Source of the DNA: Methylacidiphilales bacterium
GTDB taxonomy: Bacteria > Verrucomicrobiota > Verrucomicrobiia > Methylacidiphilales > UBA1321
Assembly (NCBI GenBank): GCA_026225555.1
Contig: JAMFSY010000028.1
Coordinates: 1-46,740 of the forward strand
Direction: 5' to 3'
Length of the DNA stretch: 46,740 nucleotides
A model generated the notes under the pieces. It saw nothing but the letters and a program-made list of their open reading frames with translations, was not told the origin of the DNA and searched no databases. Made by a program: the position numbers and the translations under genes. This document shows positions 44,989-46,740 of the stretch, in pieces; the stretch's first letter is position 1; every line of letters starts with the position of its first letter.

Positions 44989-45645
44989 CTAATGCCCAGG
45001 AACCGAGGGAATCGGGTAGCTCTGGTTCACCAGCCACTGTTTGTCGTCGTACTGTGACAGGGGAATGTACCGGACGCTGCCATCGGCAAAGGCGTAATTG
45101 GAACCACCAAAGTAAGCGGTCTTGTTCAGGACGTCGTTCTCATTCCCTTCCACGAAGTCCATGTAATATTGCGTGGAACCGTGGACCTTCTGGCCCAGGA
45201 TGATCAGGTTGGATCCGCCACTCAGGTTCACCATGTGGACCGTCATATTGGGATCCGTGTAGAACCCGAGATCATTGAATCCATTGAAGAAGAACGAGCT
45301 GTTATTTCCACTATCGGACGCGAGATTTTGGACAGGCACCGCGCGGGCCACGGGGTCGCCCGGATCGACATAGACCTTCGGGTCCTGGATATACGGTAAG
45401 AGCAACACGGGCCATTTATCTACATTGGAGCCGGTGGTCCGCCCAGGCAGTTGGCTGTCGTTATCCGCCGCATATTCATCGAAAGCGATGGCGAGCGAGC
45501 GCATGTGCGCCGAGCAGCCGGCACTATAAGCATGCTGTATTGCCATCGGAATAGCCGCCATGACGGCGGCCACGAGGATCGCAATGATGGCTATCGTCGT
45601 CAGTAATTCGACCAGGGTAAAGCCGCGATTCGTTGCCGGGCGCAT
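44989..45645 (-). CDS. Type IV pilin-like/prepilin-domain protein, 218 aa
   Basis: The prepilin cleavage and methylation motif is NRGFTLVELLTTIAIIAILVAAVMAAIP (Gly8-Phe9 cleavage, Glu at +5), read as RGFTLVELL plus a hydrophobic helix. The C-terminal FADGSVRYIPL resembles the motif that ends many Planctomycete/Verrucomicrobia pseudopilin-like proteins. It is exported and processed by prepilin peptidase and may be a pseudopilin or surface protein. The start 45645 (MRPATNRG) leaves the short leader expected; the frame is open to 45669. Other pilus genes are not in the window. Confidence 0.88.
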   Translation of the reverse strand: MRPATNRGFTLVELLTTIAIIAILVAAVMAAIPMAIQHAYSAGCSAHMRSLAIAFDEYAADNDSQLPGRTTGSNVDKWPVLLLPYIQDPKVYVDPGDPVARAVPVQNLASDSGNNSSFFFNGFNDLGFYTDPNMTVHMVNLSGGSNLIILGQKVHGSTQYYMDFVEGNENDVLNKTAYFGGSNYAFADGSVRYIPLSQYDDKQWLVNQSYPIPSVPGH

Positions 45646-45709
45646 GCTGGATAGAACCGGGACGGGCAACCTTTGTTGCGGTTTAAATATCGGTTTTAAT
45701 TTGGGACGA

Positions 45710-45755
45710 TATGTCTCTATTTTTTGAGACGAAAGAGATGCGTCTGAGAGACATA
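45710..45755. promoter_or_regulatory. Two-level inverted repeat between prepilin and hsp20 genes
   Basis: TATGTCTCT (45710-45718) is the exact reverse complement of AGAGACATA (45747-45755), and within it AGACG (45727-45731) pairs with CGTCT (45741-45745). GAGAC occurs repeatedly. The element is 100 bp upstream of the Hsp20 start in a divergent region; it could be an operator or a structured RNA. It does not match CIRCE. Confidence 0.45.
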
Positions 45756-45855
45756 ATGCCTCTTATTTAGGGTTCTATTTTCCATAACCTTTTGATAGTC
45801 AATGTGAGTTCGCTCGGCATTCATCCTGCGAGGGTATTAGGAAAGGATTATCACT

Positions 45856-46305
45856 ATGCAAATCATACGCTATCAAAATTCACCCTACTTTAGTCCCGCC
45901 AGTAACTTCACCACGTTACGCGATGAAATGGATCGTCTTTTCGACGCCGCCTTTCCCGCGCCGAACGCGATCCGTCGCGAGCAACGCGAAGAGTTTCCCA
46001 TCGACCTTTACCAGGACAAGGACGCCTACGTCGTTCGCGCGGAGCTTCCCGGCTTTCGCAAGGAGGACCTGGGTATCGAAGTCACCGACGGCATTCTGAC
46101 CGTGACCGCGCATCAAAAGACCGAGCCCCAGGCAGATTCCAAAGAGAAGGTCGCCCAGGAACGCCGGGTCAGCCGTTCGCTCTCCCTGCCGGAGCAGGTC
46201 AACGTCGAGGCCATCAAGGCCGGTTACGAGAACGGTGTGCTGACCGTCACCCTACCCAAGCGGGAAGAGGTCAAGCCTCGTCAAATCGCGATCGAAGTCA
46301 AATAA
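45856..46305 (+). CDS. Small heat-shock protein Hsp20 (alpha-crystallin family), 149 aa
   Basis: ATP-independent holdase that binds unfolding proteins. The alpha-crystallin domain (about residues 45-140) holds FPIDLYQDKDAYVVRAELPGFRKEDLGIEVTDGILTVTAH (in parts) and the signature YENGVLTVTLPKREEVKPRQIAIE, which also gives the I-x-I/V tail. AAAGGA 9 nt before the ATG is a good ribosome-binding site. A second Hsp20 gene starts 25 nt downstream. Confidence 0.95.
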   Translation: MQIIRYQNSPYFSPASNFTTLRDEMDRLFDAAFPAPNAIRREQREEFPIDLYQDKDAYVVRAELPGFRKEDLGIEVTDGILTVTAHQKTEPQADSKEKVAQERRVSRSLSLPEQVNVEAIKAGYENGVLTVTLPKREEVKPRQIAIEVK

Positions 46306-46330
46306 CGCAACGAAAAGAAAGAATACAACC

Positions 46331-46711
46331 ATGAGCTTTTTCAATAAAAACGAGAGTCAGATTGCCACCCAGGAACCGGCCCGCCGGACCCTTACGCCCC
46401 GATACCGGGTGCGGGAAACGGAGGCGGCCTTCGTCGTCACCGCCTATGTGCCGGGCGTCGAACGCTCAGCCATCACGACCACTCTGCTGGGCGATAAATT
46501 AACCGTGGAAGCCCGCCGGGCCGCGACGGTTCCCGCTGAGTGGACAGCCCTGCATCGCGAGAGCCTGGATGCGGATTACCAGTTGGTGCTGGAACTCGAT
46601 CATCGGGTCAACCGGGATGCGGTCTCGGCGGAACTGAATCAGGGCGTGTTGACCCTGACGGTGCCGAAGGCCGAAGCGGTTAAACCGCGCCGGATCGAAA
46701 TCGCGGGTTAA
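46331..46711 (+). CDS. Divergent Hsp20-like protein, 126 aa
   Basis: A shorter, more diverged alpha-crystallin domain: YRVRETEAAFVVTAYVPGVERSAITTTLLGDKLTVEARR and ELNQGVLTLTVPKAEAVKPRRIEIAG align with the preceding Hsp20 (ELPGFRKEDLGIE, ENGVLTVTLPKREEVKPRQIAIE). The N-terminal arm is brief. The pair probably arose by duplication, is co-transcribed and may form mixed oligomers. Nothing is seen in the 29 bases after it. Confidence 0.9.
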   Translation: MSFFNKNESQIATQEPARRTLTPRYRVRETEAAFVVTAYVPGVERSAITTTLLGDKLTVEARRAATVPAEWTALHRESLDADYQLVLELDHRVNRDAVSAELNQGVLTLTVPKAEAVKPRRIEIAG

Positions 46712-46740
46712 GTTTTCGGAAAGTTGGGGTTGGGAATACC

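Noticed and set aside
45670..45855. CIRCE (HrcA) operator upstream of hsp20
   Set aside because: The consensus TTAGCACTC-N9-GAGTGCTAA is not present; the inverted repeat there has a different sequence.

Overview
The window is chromosomal, GC-rich, bacterial DNA, densely packed with genes and lacking phage, IS or plasmid genes. Several things point to a Gram-negative bacterium of the Planctomycetes-Verrucomicrobia-Chlamydiae group, most likely Verrucomicrobiota: an outer-membrane lipid-trafficking (Mla) cassette, a prepilin-like protein with a C-terminal ADGS motif, a DUF4129/DUF4350/MoxR/DUF58 operon, and a Pup-ligase homolog outside Actinobacteria. This assignment is an inference from gene content. 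No rRNA or tRNA gene was recognised.

Layout. 1-3030: groEL with a strong terminator, then two single-domain response regulators and a small zinc-ribbon protein. 3031-5135: a palindromic intergenic region and a B12-binding radical SAM enzyme (minus). 5136-9897: uvrC, an alpha/beta hydrolase, a secreted FG-GAP/VCBS propeller protein and a Gly/Tyr/His-rich lipoprotein. 9920-14476 (minus): lemA with two TPM-domain genes, a GYF_2/RDD membrane protein and a LysM-NlpC/P60 hydrolase. 14691-19765: chrA, a PafA/Dop-family (Pup ligase-like) gene, an orphan soluble histidine kinase (minus) and ychF. 19855-25416: an MsbA-like ABC exporter, a secreted protein (minus), cysE, a cysteine desulfurase and a Gfo/Idh/MocA-like pseudoenzyme. 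25463-28358: a terpenoid block (prenyl diphosphate synthase with a leader peptide, squalene/phytoene synthase, acyltransferase). 28540-33378 (minus): yicC-gmk-STAS-mlaE-mlaF-mlaD plus a small unknown gene. 33445-35920 (minus): yceI, trpB, trpF. 35980-43609 (minus): a catalytically dead rhomboid and a long overlapping operon running gltX, membrane protein, DUF4129, DUF4350, moxR, DUF58. 43841-46711: two small secreted proteins, a prepilin-like protein (minus) and two Hsp20 genes.

The most informative non-coding signal is a recurring promoter. A TTGNNN box, a spacer of usually 16 bp and a TANNNT box (often TAGGCT) sit only 5-9 bp upstream of the start codon of many genes, implying leaderless or nearly leaderless mRNAs. 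groEL and the first Hsp20 gene instead carry good Shine-Dalgarno sequences. The same promoter places an 11-codon leader peptide before the prenyl synthase gene, its stop overlapping the next start. A 27-nt inverted-repeat element occurs in three near-identical intergenic copies plus degenerate remnants.

The best candidate for an undescribed system is the stand-alone PafA/Dop homolog with no Pup, proteasome or ATPase gene beside it. Next come two apparent pseudoenzymes: a Gfo/Idh/MocA protein lacking its catalytic residues but translationally coupled to a cysteine desulfurase, and a rhomboid without its catalytic Ser and His.
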